Of a stretch of DNA of 64,000 nucleotides, positions 43,086 through 53,446 are shown piece after piece. Source of the stretch: Prorocentrum cordatum (taxonomy: Eukaryota > Sar > Dinophyceae > Prorocentrales > Prorocentraceae). Made by a program: the position numbers and the translations under genes. Below the pieces are notes generated by a model. That model ran no database searches and was not told the DNA's origin. It was given only the letters and a program-made list of their open reading frames with translations. Positions within the stretch are counted from its first letter, which is position 1. Every line of letters starts with the position of its first letter. The stretch lies in assembly GCA_963575745.1 (NCBI GenBank), contig CAUYUJ010015723.1, positions 97,501-161,500 of the forward strand, written 5' to 3'.

Positions 43086-45290
43086 TTAATTATATGACCC
43101 TACTGTGTAGCGTTCCCAGCAGCTACATGGGGGTTCAGGGCGAACGGCGCTCTAGCGTTGTAACTGTATGGTCACAGTCTAACTAATGGTTGAGCTGTTG
43201 AATGCTTCGCACATGGAGGGCATAGCATGTTCAAAGTCGAGTTCACGGCAAAACAATGTTTGAGCAAGATAGCTCTACAGGTGGAAATGTTTGTCGGCTG
43301 CGCGGATCGACGGCGTCTCGTTTTTAAAGCTCGAGTTCTCGTCGGAGGCGTCCTCGATGCTATGGCCCAGAGACGAGAGTCCCCGACAACTGCACGCGTG
43401 GTGGGTGGCCCCCCTTTCAAGAGCCGCCCTGCGCATCGCGTGAGGCCTCCTCACGTCTGATGCCTCGACCCTCGACGTCCCCGACAGCTCCACGGACGGA
43501 GGGCGGCCCTTTCTCGAAGCGGCGCCCTCCGACCCGGCGCCGCACCCCACCTGCCAGCAGGAGCCTGGCACGGCTGCGCAGACGGCGGGCGACTCGCTCT
43601 CGCTCTCGCTCTCGCTCTCTCTCTCTCGCTCTCTCGCTCCGGTCTCTCTCTCGGCACCGGCGCGTGCTCGCCACGCGCCGCGACTGAATAGAATCCTTTG
43701 GCCGACCGTGCTCGTGGAGAGACCGTTCTGGCTCTCGCCGCTCCTGTCCTGCCGCTTCCCGTGGCGAGACCGTGGGTCGGAAGTGTCTTAGACGGAGGGG
43801 ATGGTTTAGGGATGCTGCTTGGGTATCATGGCCGGGGCCATGATATCTTATCGGGGAGACGTAAGAGTCGAGTACGCCGGAACTCGGGCTGGCCTACGCT
43901 TTTGACGAGCCCGCCCTGGATTTTGATCGTCTTGTTTTCGTGGGATGTCTGCGGCGGGAGCTCGCGTCACATTTCAGAGTGGGCCTCGTCATTGTCATGA
44001 CGGCCCCGTCAGGCCAGCCCGAGTCCCCCCAACCCGAGTCTCACGTCTCCCCGATTGTAAAAGCCTCACGGCCCCCTGTTCTTCCTTCAGCACGTCCCCT
44101 GGCCCCCCCTCGTCCACGCACACGCCTCGGTCCATGGTGCGCCCCCCCCTCTTCCAGGGCCCCCCTCTTGGTGCGCCCCGCAGGGAGTTCTGCCTCTGCC
44201 AGCCTTCCCGAAGTCCAAGACACTCGGCAGGGCCAAGGGAGCAGCAACGCTCTGCGTGGGCGTCAAACAAAGTGCGTATCCGCCGCCTCACGGGCTGGCT
44301 TCCGAGCAGGCGAACGGGCAGGCCGGGCGGGCGGGGCATTCAAGAGAATCTTATAAGATTTGTGAGGAACTCTTCGGCGAGAGGGCGACTCCGGAGTAAA
44401 GTGTAAAGAATTCTCGTGCGAGAGCGCTATTCCTGAGCGTCGCAAGCACAGCGCCTGAGGAAAGAGGGAGGAAGTCCCTGGCGAGAGCGAAAATGTCTCT
44501 GGCGCCAGCCTTTGATTTTGTTGTCCAGCGACCCAGCATGACACAGTATGAACATCGAGCGTTCCACAAGGGTACGAGCTCCAGGGTGGGCACCACGATT
44601 GGTAACAGAATGCCAGCGGGTGAGGGAGGGATCGGCCGCAATGATTCTTCAGGAGTGAGAGCTCAACACCACGAGAAACGACGACGACCACGTCAAGCGA
44701 CGACGCCGCCCATTGGCGCCGGGCCTCGAGCCCTCCTGCCTTGCAGGAGCGCGAGAGAAGCCAGAGGGTTCAGGGCAGCACGATGTCCTGCTGGTCGGCG
44801 CCCCGCCGAGGGGGAGGGTGCGGCTGTCTTCGTGGACGGCAGCGGTCGTGCTCGAGGATCGGTCGATCGAAGGATCGACGTCTCGTTCCCAGACTTCCAA
44901 CGACTCCAAGGGATGAAGGCGGCTGTTTTTTGTTGTGGTTTCAGCCTGTGGGGGCCCTCGACGGGCCCCGGGACCGTCAAGCAACGATTCGAGGTGAACA
45001 GCCTGCCCCGTGGAAAGGCACTGGACTTTGGGGTCCCCGTCCCCATGCACCCTTCCCCCCCTCCTTGCACTGAGTGCGCCCCCCATCCTTACGCTCGTAA
45101 TCAGGCATGTCGTGGCGCTCGCAGGCTATCTTGCGGTGGCCACGCACTTCTGCATGGTGCGGTGCTCGCGCACCACTGGTGGTACTCGCAGGCAAGAAAT
45201 GAAGAGCCCCAGGCGCACTGTGCTGCTTACACGACATCGCCGTGACGAAAGTTTCTTTCAATTTGCCTTTTGGAATGATGCGCTCGTGTA
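43086..45290. other. Unassigned sequence
   Basis: No gene recognised. It contains the CTCGCT microsatellite at 43587-43650, a GC-rich fragment shared with 7632-7652, and the second copy of the 40.73-kb repeat at 44930-45000. Frames such as 44493-45245 have no family motif. Confidence 0.4.
43587..43650. repeat. (CTCGCT)n/(CT)n microsatellite
   Basis: CTCGCT hexamers passing into CT repeats. Confidence 0.92.
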
Positions 45291-45295
45291 AAATA

Positions 45296-45441
45296 ATTCG
45301 GAGTAGTTTTACTAAATCTACTCCGCGCGCAATCGCACCCCGCGCGATAACATATATGGTTTGGCGCGGAGTAGCTTCCGATCCCGTTTTGGGGTAACAG
45401 AGTTATGAACGTCTCCGGGATCGGAAATTACTCCGCCGAAT
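45296..45441. mobile_element. MITE-like element with nested inverted repeats
   Basis: The 146-base segment begins ATTCGGAGTA and ends TTACTCCGCCGAAT, terminal inverted repeats differing by a CGG insertion. Inside are a perfect 8-bp hairpin (45299-45306 with 45318-45325) and an 18-bp inverted pair (45368-45385 with 45417-45434) matching at 16 positions. It is less GC-rich than its surroundings and has no coding capacity. Target duplication is not obvious. Confidence 0.55.
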
Positions 45442-45571
45442 GATCCCAGCACCGTGTCACGTTAGGAATCTTGAGAGGGATGGGAGAGATCTTCATCATA
45501 ACACATGAAAGAAGCTTTTGTCACGGCTGTGTATGGGGAACGAACAATGGCATAAATATAATAACTAGGAG

Positions 45572-45692
45572 GTCCACGCGGATTTCTCGCATCGGTGCTG
45601 GGGCCCCCTGGCGGCGCCTCCAGCGCCGCTCCTGGCGCGCTCCGCGCGCCAGGGAGGGGGGTCAAGCACGGATCCAAGAAATCCGCGCGGAC
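45572..45692. mobile_element. Fold-back element, 27-bp arms
   Basis: GTCCACGCGGATTTCTCGCA at 45572 and following pairs with the complement of 45666-45692 at 23 of 27 positions. The loop holds a second perfect hairpin, CCTGGCGCGC-TCC-GCGCGCCAGG (45632-45654). The whole can form one long branched stem. A non-autonomous transposon or structured RNA are alternatives. Confidence 0.55.
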
Positions 45693-45699
45693 TTCGGAG

Positions 45700-46745
45700 T
45701 TTCTATGTTTATGTAATTTTGTCGTTCCCCTAAAGCTGTGGCGGCGGTGTCCTTTGGGGACCTTTGTTGGGCCTCGTGGCGCTTTGGTGTTCACCGGCAT
45801 GCTGCAGGTGCTCGCAAGGATGCTGTGGCGCTTGCAGCATAGCTCTGCACTGCCACTCCGTGGTGCTCGCAGACTATTGCGGAGCTGAAATGTTTCGCAG
45901 TTGAAATTTGATAGTCGTGGCCCCAGCGCCCTGCGCTATAAGGGCGGGTGGATGTGGATGCCATCTTCTCTGCACATCGCGTTCCAGCAGCGGCAGGATA
46001 GCGAGGGCAGAGACAAACTGGCAATGGAGGAGGAGGAGGGACGAAAACGACGACGGCGACGACGATATCGAGTCCTGGATGCTTCTGGAGGTCCCCGTAT
46101 GTCCTGGAAGTTCCCTGGATGCCACCAGAAGCCTGCAGAGGTCCAAGCAGGGCCAGAAGGATAGCCACGGTCCATCAAAGCTGCCCTTGCATCTTGGCAT
46201 CGGCGGTAACGTAAGATCTCGGGATTGGCAGGCTCTTTGCGGTGCTCATAGGCACATTGTGTCGCCCGCATGGTATTATGATACTCGTCCGCCGCACAAG
46301 CGTGCACATTGTGGTGACGTTGTGGTACTATTCTGGCTCCGAATACCTCTGGGGAGACTGCCGGCAGCCTCTGGGGGCCTCCAAAGAGATCTCTGAAGGC
46401 TTCCGGAGGCCTCTGGACGACGCCATCGTCGTCCTCGTCGTGGTCAGTTCGCCGTCGATGACGCTAACCGAACTTGCATGGAACCCCGTCGTTTTTGTAG
46501 CTTTCACTCGGCGGCGCCCAGGATTATTAGACAAACTGGCCCTGGGCCCTGAAACTATTTTATTGAATCGCTTCGCTCATTCCGCCGGCCCGTGATATGG
46601 CATCGCTGGTTTTTGTCTGTGTGTTCGTTGCCCATGTTGCGCTCTTGGGGGCGGGTGTCGTTCGGACGCGTTGCGTGGGGAGTTTTGATGGTGAAGCAGT
46701 TCCCTGGGGGTCGTCTCTCGATGGGGCGAAATAGAGTCGTCGTCA
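45700..46745. other. Unassigned sequence with GTGGTGCTCGCAG motifs
   Basis: Short repeats of the type GTGGTGCTCGCAG recur irregularly (45860, 46235, and earlier near 45115-45190). 46556-46590 is an inverted match to 3841-3868. No gene recognised. Confidence 0.4.
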
Positions 46746-46749
46746 AGAT

Positions 46750-47405
46750 GCTTCTTTGGGGGGCCTCTTGGGGTCTGTTGAGAGGCCGTTCGGGGGCGCC
46801 TGGGAGACATGTTTGAAGCCTTCTGGGGCTTCTTTTGGGCCTCCTGGGAGTCTCCTGGGGCCTCTTGGCGACATCTTGGGGCCTCTTGGAGGCCTCTTGG
46901 GGCCTCTTTGGGACCTCCTGGGCGCCTTCTGGGACGGAGGGCTCCATTTTTGAGTTCTCGGTATCCCTCCTGAGTCCCTCTTGGGCCCGTCTTGGGGCCT
47001 CTTGGTCCGTCTTGGGCGGCACTTGGGCCGTCTTGAGGGCTCTCTTGGGTCGTTTCGGCGCCGTCTTGGGAGCTTCGTGGGCCGTCTTGGAGCGGTCTTG
47101 GGGGCCTCTTGGGCCGTCTTGGAGCGTCCGGAAGCCGAAAAAGCCAGAACACAAAAAACATAGAAAAAACCAATGAAAATCAACGATTTTGGCCTCTTGG
47201 GGCTCTCTTCGGAGGCCTCTTGGAAGGCTCTTGGGGCGTCTTGGAGGCCTCTTGGGCTGTCTTGGGGGCCTTTTGGGCCGTCTTGGGGTCATCTTCGGCG
47301 TCTTCGAGCGCTCTTTGGGCGTCTCGGGGGCCTCTTGGGCAGTCTTGGGGGCCTCTTGGGGCACTCTGAGCGCGCTCTGGGGAGCCTGAGAGGCCGCACC
47401 CAGAA
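46750..47405 (+). repeat. S2 array, 650 bp
   Basis: Units of GGCCTCTTGGG or GGCCGTCTTGGG throughout, broken at 47140-47200 by AACCAATGAAAATCAACG with ATTTTGGCC, the S2 end-module motif. Opposite-strand Pro/Lys/Arg frames are artefacts. Confidence 0.9.
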
Positions 47406-48310
47406 GGAAAACCATCTCTGAGTAGACTTGGTCGGGCGTTGGTCGGGGTACTTTTCGCCGGGGGACCCCCAGGGGCCGCCCCGCGCGCGCGAACTAGAAA
47501 TACTGTTAATACTGTTAACCAGTTACCGGAGATCTTAGCACGCCCTGGCCCGTTGGGCCGGCGAATTATTGTGCCCCCCCCGCCCTCTTCGGGCGCTCGC
47601 CTGGACGGCCGACGGGCCAGACGGAGCCGAAGCGGAGGGTCAGGAGGAGGACGGTAAAGGAGAAGGGAGGGGAGTCATCAGCAGCGGGATGAAATTACAG
47701 CGACGAACGGATAGGATCTGTAGTTACCATGAGTTGTAATAGGAGATGGACGATAAGGATATGCAGTTGAAGACGTATAGGTGTTGTAGTGAACATGTGC
47801 ACATAACCTGAGTGGTAGTTGTAACATTACGAACTGCGATTGGGTTGTACCGGGTGTTGTCGTAGAAGATGCAGTCGGACTTTTGCAATCCGGAGTGAGT
47901 TGCAGTATATGTTGTAGTGACAAGAGCTACGTGGGATCTATCCCAGGGGCTGTAGTTTGAGTTTGCTGAGGTATGCAATCGGAGCCGAAGTAGGACATGC
48001 GGCAAGATATGTTATATCAGTAGCTGCACCAGGCAATGAATCGGACCCACAATAGTATCCCAGTCGGATTCCGTTTGAATCCCACTTGGATTCCAGGGCT
48101 CCGATAGGATTCCACGACCCCATGAGGATAGGATCCCAGTACATTTCCAAAGTCATGTCAACCATAATTCGACTAGGAACAAATAAGATTACTGGGTCCA
48201 GTAGAGTTCCAATAGGACTCCTGGGCTCCATTCGGATTCCAATAGGTTCCAATATGATTCCAATAGTGAGAATTCCCATCGGATTCCTCTGCCCCAGCAA
48301 GATTCCAGTC
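47406..48310. repeat. Spacer with two degenerate short-unit repeats
   Basis: 47690-47940 has irregular TTGTAGT/GTTGTAGTG motifs. 48055-48300 has GGATTCCAATAGGATTCC-type units spaced 15-30 bases. The stretch is AT-richer than its surroundings. No gene recognised. Confidence 0.55.
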
Positions 48311-48389
48311 GTCCAATTACTCGACGCGGAGATCCCCAGATTTGAAAGAGCGTGTTCTACCGCTGTTGGCGGAAAACCGGGGGGGGGGC

Positions 48390-48590
48390 GTCATTGGAGG
48401 TTCCTAACCCGCACCCCCCCTCTCGAAAACCGGGGGGGTCATCGGTTCGACCCCCCCCCCCCCAGTCCATCATGAAAAGGGGAGGGGGGGGGTCATTACC
48501 GGTTCGAACCCCTCCCCCCCTCCTCGAAAACCGGGGGGGGTCACTACGGGTTCGAACCCCCCACCTTCCCCCCCCCCCTCGCCGCCGGCA
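48390..48590 (-). repeat. GTTCGAACC unit cluster, left (inverted)
   Basis: Three diverged units of about 55 bp with CTCGAAAACCGGGGGG and TCACTACGGGTTCGAACCCC. In orientation they are the reverse complement of the units at 49.50-49.77 kb. Confidence 0.8.
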
Positions 48591-48599
48591 AACGATGCT

Positions 48600-49445
48600 C
48601 GCTCCTCGGGACAGTTGGAGAATGGTAGGGATGTTGGGACAGTGGTGGGAACGGTGGTGGTGGGGACAGTGGTGCGGGGACAGTGGGACAGTGGTGCGGA
48701 CAGAGGTGGGGACGGTGGTGGTGGGGACAGTGGTGAGGGGACAGATGGACAGTGGTGGGGACAGTGGGACAGTGGTGGGGACGGTAGTTGTGGGGACACT
48801 GGTGAAGGCGGTGGTGAGGACAGTGTTGGGACAGTAGTACAGTGGGGAAAGTGGTGGGGACAGTGATGGGGACAGTGGGACAGTGATGGAGACAGTGGGG
48901 ACGGTGGGACAGCACAGTGGGACAGCGGCGGGGACAATGGGACAGTGGTGGGAACAGTGGGGACAGTGGGACAATGGTGGGGACCGTGGGAATAGTGGGA
49001 CAGTGGGACGTGGGGACAGTGAGACAGTGGTGGGGACGGTGGTGGTGGGGACAGTGGTGTGGGGACAGTGGAAATGTGGTGGAAACAGTGGAGGGTACAG
49101 TGGTGGTGGCGACAGTGGTGAGGGCAGGGCGAGGACGGCGGTGGGATAATGGGATAGAGGAACAGTAGGGACAGTGGTTGGACAGTGGGGACAGTGGTGG
49201 GAACAGTGGGACAGCTCACTGGGACAGCGGCGGGGTTGGTGGGGACAGTGGGACAGTGGTTGGGGCTGTGGAGAAAGTGGGGAGAGTGGAACCGTGGTGG
49301 GAACAGTGGTGGGGACAGTGGTGGGGACAGTGGGGACAGTGCGACAGTGGTGGGGGCACTGGTGACGGTGGTGGGAACAGTGGGGACAGTGGTGGTGAGG
49401 ACAGTGGTGCTGGGGACAGCAGCGGGGGATGTGGTGCGGACGCTG
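48600..49445 (+). repeat. GGGGACAGTGGTGGGGACAG minisatellite
   Basis: About 850 bases of GGGACAGTGGTGGGGACGGT-type units, roughly 9-12 base core with higher-order copies of 50-150 bases. The Ser/Pro/His-rich frame on the minus strand is an artefact. Confidence 0.94.
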
Positions 49446-49494
49446 GTAGGGACCCAGAGTTGTTTGCTGTCGGTGTGCGCGGGGGGGGGGGAGA

Positions 49495-49770
49495 GGGGTT
49501 CAAACCGGTAGTGATCCCCCCCCCGGTTTTCGAGAGGGGGGGGGGGTCTCGAACCGGTAGTGACCCCCCCCCCGTTTTCGAGAGGAGGGGTTGGGAGGGG
49601 GTTCGAACCGGCGATGACCTCCCCGGGTTTTCGAGGGGAGAGGGGGGGGGGTTCGAACGGGTAGTGACCCCCAGTTTTCCGGAGGGGAGGGGGGGTCGAA
49701 CCGGTAGTGACCCTTCTCTGGTTTTCTGGGAGGGGCGGGGTGGGAGGGGTTCGAACCGGTACTTGGATCG
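49495..49770 (+). repeat. GTTCGAACC unit cluster, right
   Basis: Six units about 50 bases apart (near 49498, 49549, 49603, 49650, 49696 and 49747) with TCGAACCGGTAGTGACCCCC and GGTTTTCGAGAGG. GGTTCGAACC matches the consensus of a tRNA-type B box, but no tRNA cloverleaf is present. Confidence 0.85.
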
Positions 49771-49799
49771 GCGCCCTGGTTAGCAACCACATAGGGCGG

Positions 49800-50040
49800 A
49801 TAGATCTAGTTCATGGCTTTCTATATAGGATCTGATCCTGGATCGTAAGCTGTTTGCGAAAGTGGTTACACGACCACTGCAAACCAACTTATAACCTAGT
49901 TGTCTTAACCAGGCTAACCTATTTAGGGCGCTTCCTGCTAACTAGGTTAACCAGGTTAAGATCCAGGATAGCGGAGGCAGCTTCAGACATGAATCTGACG
50001 AAATCAATACAAAACATCGTTGGATACCTAATAGAAGTAG
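49800..50040. repeat. AT-rich module next to GTTCGAACC cluster
   Basis: Contains CAACTTATAACCTAGTTG, AACTAGGTTAACCAGG and GGATCTGATCCTGGATC. Related words (AACCTAGTTAGCAACCTGG, TTATAACCTGATTC, GGATCCTAGATACGATC) occur at 61.62-61.93 kb, again next to GTTCGAACC units. Confidence 0.55.
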
Positions 50041-50333
50041 GAGGATGAGTGAGGGTCGGGCGATGGAGAGAAGGGGATGGGGGCGAGGGGGACGGGCAGG
50101 AGCAGGAGGGAGAGGAGAAGGAGGAGGCAGCAGCAGCAGAAGGAAACCATATGGTTTTGTTCCATACGCACATGGATTCCAAGCGTGGACAGTACGAACC
50201 TGCTCGACAAAGAGCTGCCGACTTGGCCGTCGGAGAAGCAACTGGAACACGTGCCACAAACGGTTTCCCCTCCCAAATCCTGTTGCCACTATCTTTTTCT
50301 CCCGATCCGTGTTTGATATTCACCGCACCTTAA
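50041..50333. other. Unassigned 3' flank of P4
   Basis: GGGAGAGGAGAAGGAGG purine tract at 50050-50140, then ordinary sequence. On the minus strand this is downstream of the P4 stop. Confidence 0.4.
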
Positions 50334-51200
50334 CTAGTTCCGCTTTGCTTTAATGTCGAATTTGGGCGGAAGCAGAATCTGCGAAATACATCCCACAGCA
50401 CACGGCCAGTAAATGCATGATTCTATCAGCCTAGACATCTCGATCAAGTGCGGGTCATCCCGACGCTCGCACTTAGCGAGCTGGCCGTGCATCTGCACGA
50501 GAGGCCACAGCGACACGCACGTCAAAAGAGAACCCGAAACTGCTACGTGGAAGGTGACCCTCCCAAAACAAAGATCGAAGCTATCATTGAAAAATGCAGC
50601 TACGTCTCCAACCTGAACTGCTCTGGAGTTGACCTGGGCTGCTCTCGCTGTAACAATGGGTTGGCCACTGAACAAAGGCACAGCTGCCCACATCACATTT
50701 GTCAGCTCCTTACTGGCATTCCGAGGGTTAAGCAATCCGCACTTCAAAAACTCACTGCAAACGTCGTGCAAAGCATGGCAAGTTACATCTTCTAGTAGCC
50801 CCTTGTCGTAGGAGCAAGTGTTGTGACGAGCGTTAGCGTAACGCTTCGCTACTCTGTGCTTACGCTCGTGCACGAAAGTTGCCAACAAACAAGAGTGACG
50901 AACGTATTGGGACGAGAGGTGTAGCGCCCAATGATGCTTGGGCAGCCACAGCCTGTCGCCGTAGACCGCCTTGTGGGCCTCAAGGTGGGCCACAATCGCA
51001 TCTCCTAGCTCATGGCCGCTGATCACACCAGCGTTGGCTACGCTGAGAAGTTCGACCACCTCGCACAACAAACGTGCACTCCGAACCTCTGCAACGCAAA
51101 CATCAGACGGCACAACATTTCGAAGGTACTTGTGAAAGAGCGGGACGACGCTCAGCTGCTCGCTAGCACTCCCTCCAGGAGAACCGTCCTCAGAGAAACG
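50334..51200 (-). CDS. P4, exon 4: dinoflagellate multicopy protein, possibly transposase-derived
   Basis: The last and longest part of P4. It reads RFSEDGSPGGSASEQLSVVP, then LFHKYLRNVV, into the frame ending at 50334. WLPKHHWALHLSSQY, FVHERKHRVAKRY and SYDKGLLEDV are the recognisable landmarks. The K-x-K/H-H-x-L-H segment recalls the C-terminus of tnp2/CACTA-type transposases, but this link is inference. The acceptor is placed at GATGCAAG|CGT because the frame then continues into the known family order. It follows three other exons on the same strand. Confidence 0.68.
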   Translation of the reverse strand, partial: RFSEDGSPGGSASEQLSVVPLFHKYLRNVVPSDVCVAEVRSARLLCEVVELLSVANAGVISGHELGDAIVAHLEAHKAVYGDRLWLPKHHWALHLSSQYVRHSCLLATFVHERKHRVAKRYANARHNTCSYDKGLLEDVTCHALHDVCSEFLKCGLLNPRNASKELTNVMWAAVPLFSGQPIVTARAAQVNSRAVQVGDVAAFFNDSFDLCFGRVTFHVAVSGSLLTCVSLWPLVQMHGQLAKCERRDDPHLIEMSRLIESCIYWPCAVGCISQILLPPKFDIKAKRN

Positions 51201-51224
51201 CTTGCATCAGAGCCCCCCCGACCT

Positions 51225-51234
51225 CTCCTGCTCT

Positions 51235-51266
<32 letters not shown>

Positions 51267-51292
51267 ATCTCTCCTGGTGTCCCTCCTGCTCC
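51225..51292. repeat. (CTGCTC)n microsatellite
   Basis: About nine CTGCTC/CTCCTG hexamers, probably in a P4 intron. Confidence 0.88.
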
Positions 51293-51299
51293 TGGGCCA

Positions 51300-51397
51300 T
51301 TTGGAAGGTCTTCCGAGTGGTATTCCGAAACTCCCGAGTGCTTGTGTTTCTTGCACACGTCCTTCCCGTTGCCGTACGCCCCTGGCCACTCCCACTT
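51300..51397 (-). CDS. P4, exon 3
   Basis: Starts after TACTTGCAG|AAG and encodes KWEWPGAYGNGKDVCKKHKH. In the family a W-x-W-P...CKK segment sits between exon 2 and the RFSEDG start of exon 4. The 3' end is uncertain: the frame runs on into GAGCAG hexamers (51225-51290), which are probably intronic, and the donor could lie anywhere from about 51350 down. Confidence 0.55.
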
Positions 51398-51491
51398 CTG
51401 CAAGTACATATCAAGGGTTAACCCTCCGAACCCGTGACGGGATAACGTTTTGAGACACGAGCTGAATTCTACAATGAACACCCCCCCTTAC

Positions 51492-52085
51492 CAAGTATAC
51501 ATGCATGTAATCCCACGTCAGCACCTGGGGAAGATCAATGTCGAGATCTGGATCTTGTAGAACTCCAGTGGGCACATAATTGAACCCCAACGACGTTTGC
51601 AGCTCGAGTAACTTAGATTTCATCCCTGGATGGTTCCCAATGGTCCTGAGGCGCTCCTGGATTCCCTGGATGGACGCCTTTGTCTGGAGGTCGAATTTGG
51701 TGACGTCCGTGGTTGTCGATGGGAGGCAGTATCCTGACCTATCGGGTAACCAGCTCGATTTGTGCCCCAGAATATTCTTGCATAGCAAGCACACTTTGTG
51801 TCCACCCGCCCCCTTACATTGGATGCTGAACTTATGCCCACGTTCATCGGCAAGCAGGGCCGCAAGACGCCCGTGGACAAATCTAGGCCCCAGATCTCCA
51901 CCAAGACGCAGCACGACCCCATCCCGCAAATCAGGGGCACTCGGACGGCCTAAGAATAACTGCAATATCACCTTCATGATTTGGGACAGCCCCCCAGGAA
52001 ATTTATGCTCCTCTGTGGAGCGGATGCAACAGGCTGTAAACCACAACTCCTCCGCACAGAGCATGGGGAAGCCGAATTGTTTCAC
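51492..52085 (-). CDS. P4, exon 2
   Basis: 198 codons. Acceptor GCCCCTAG|GTG and donor ACTTG|GTAAGG, a GT donor. It encodes VKQFGFPMLCAEELWFTACC, then GLSQIMKVILQLFLG, LLADERGHKFSIQCKGAGGH, KVCLLCKNILGHK and WDYMHVYL. The CKGAGGHKVCLLCKN segment (Cys-x2-Cys) is the most distinctive feature and may bind metal. I recall the family as highly repeated in dinoflagellate genomes and of unknown function. The clean GT donor contrasts with the GC donors of the myotubularin gene and P2. Confidence 0.75.
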
Positions 52086-52220
52086 CTAGGGGCGAACGTC
52101 GGGGAACGCAAAGCCACTGTCCAGGGCCAACCTACAGTTTTCTCCCCGACCCCCTCCCCACGGGGTGGCAGCCCCTCAGTCCCCCCCCCCACGCACACAA
52201 TATACTACATGTAAGTCTAC

Positions 52221-52670
52221 CCCATTTGGCTTTGCAATCCCGCAGAGGACCGCCCAATAAATGCACTGAACCTTGCGCTGGTTGTGCTCGGCCAGCGGGT
52301 TCCCTGGTGTGACCTCGTCACAGTACAAATAAAAATCTAACTCGTTGTTTGAAAGATCAAGCGTTCGCCTAAGCAGCCCACTGAAATATGCTGACTCGTT
52401 CGACGCGGCCTCCAGCCATCCAAAAGGGTGTTGAACCCATATCTCCATGGGGTCGCCATTGTCTATGGGCACCATCACCTTCTGAACTAGAGGGCCGAAT
52501 GATGTCTGTTGGCTGGCGGCTCTGACCCTGCCCCGCGCAAACGAACGTGGGGAGAACGCATCGGGGAGCCCTTCCGTCTTGATATGGCCCATAAGGCGCG
52601 CCATCCTTGATGCCGCGACGAATGCTGATTTCCCCATCTGGGACAACTTCGGACGCTTTGGTTGAGACAT
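52221..52670 (-). CDS. P4, exon 1
   Basis: Begins with ATG at 52670 (MSQPKRPKLSQMGKSAF), runs through FYLYCDEVTPGNPLAEHNQR, KVQCIYWAVLCG and ends IAKPNG at a GT donor (GGG|GTAGAC), phase 0, joining VKQFGF of exon 2. The CDEVTPGN...NxRKVxxxYW string is the family hallmark as I remember it. The basic N-terminus could be a nuclear signal. A degraded spliced-leader-like sequence lies 44-63 bases upstream (52714-52733). Confidence 0.75.
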
Positions 52671-53440
52671 GTGCGATACTGTGCCAGGAATGCTATACCA
52701 ACCAACAATGAGGCTTGCCCCAAACAGCTTCGGAATCGGTGGCTGACCCGCGCCGACCCGATGGACAAACCGAACTGGAGAGATGAAAGGAACATGCTGA
52801 ACAGGAGTATAAGGGGGACGATGCGGCGAGCAGGATGAGGCGGGGTGCGAGGAGTGGCATATGATGGGGCGGAACGGAAGATAAGGGGAGGAGGGGGGAA
52901 TAGAGAGGGCGAGAGTTGAAAGCGTGCGAGAGGGGTAACACTAAGGAGGCAGAGGCATCGGCCAGTCGAGCCCTGACCACGCCCTGCGCTGTCAGACATC
53001 TGATGCATGCTGCCTCAGGTCGTAGACCCCCCCTGTTTTGCCACGCACCCCCCCCCCCAAGCATTGGTGATGGGCATTCTGGAACACGATGCACTTGGAG
53101 GATGCGGACGAGGCGGATATAGGGATGAGGGTGGCGAGGGCGATGAGGGCGACGATAAGGACGAAGAGACATGAGAAGGACGAGGAAGAGGCCATGTCGA
53201 CGCAACCTAAACACATGCTGAGCGCGTATGTATGGATACCCATGTTGCTTGAAACGGCTTTACTTCTGGCTATGCTAACGGTACTCGCTCACGGATGCCA
53301 GTGCTTGCTTCGCATCTGCTCACAGACGCAGTGCACAAACCTAACAAAAACGCAAACGTGCCCATCGCCGTCACGAAAAAAAACGGAAGAGGCCAAGCAC
53401 TAACAGCCCCCAACATGTTTGCCCCACCGACGTGTTCAGA
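52671..53440. other. Spacer between P4 and P1
   Basis: No gene recognised on either strand. Short purine-rich stretch at 53085-53190 (GATGAGGGCGACGATAAGGA). It contains the tentative spliced-leader relic upstream of P4. Confidence 0.45.
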
Positions 53441-53446
53441 CTGAAC

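Noticed and set aside
46242-46595. VVTLWYYSGSEY as the missing SLW block of myotubularin
   Set aside because: Lies in a region of GTGGTGCTCGCAG-type repeats; no flanking family residues and no clear splice sites.
48470-49792. 440-residue Pro/His/Ser-rich minus-strand protein
   Set aside because: Translation of the GGGACAGTGG minisatellite and its flanking units.
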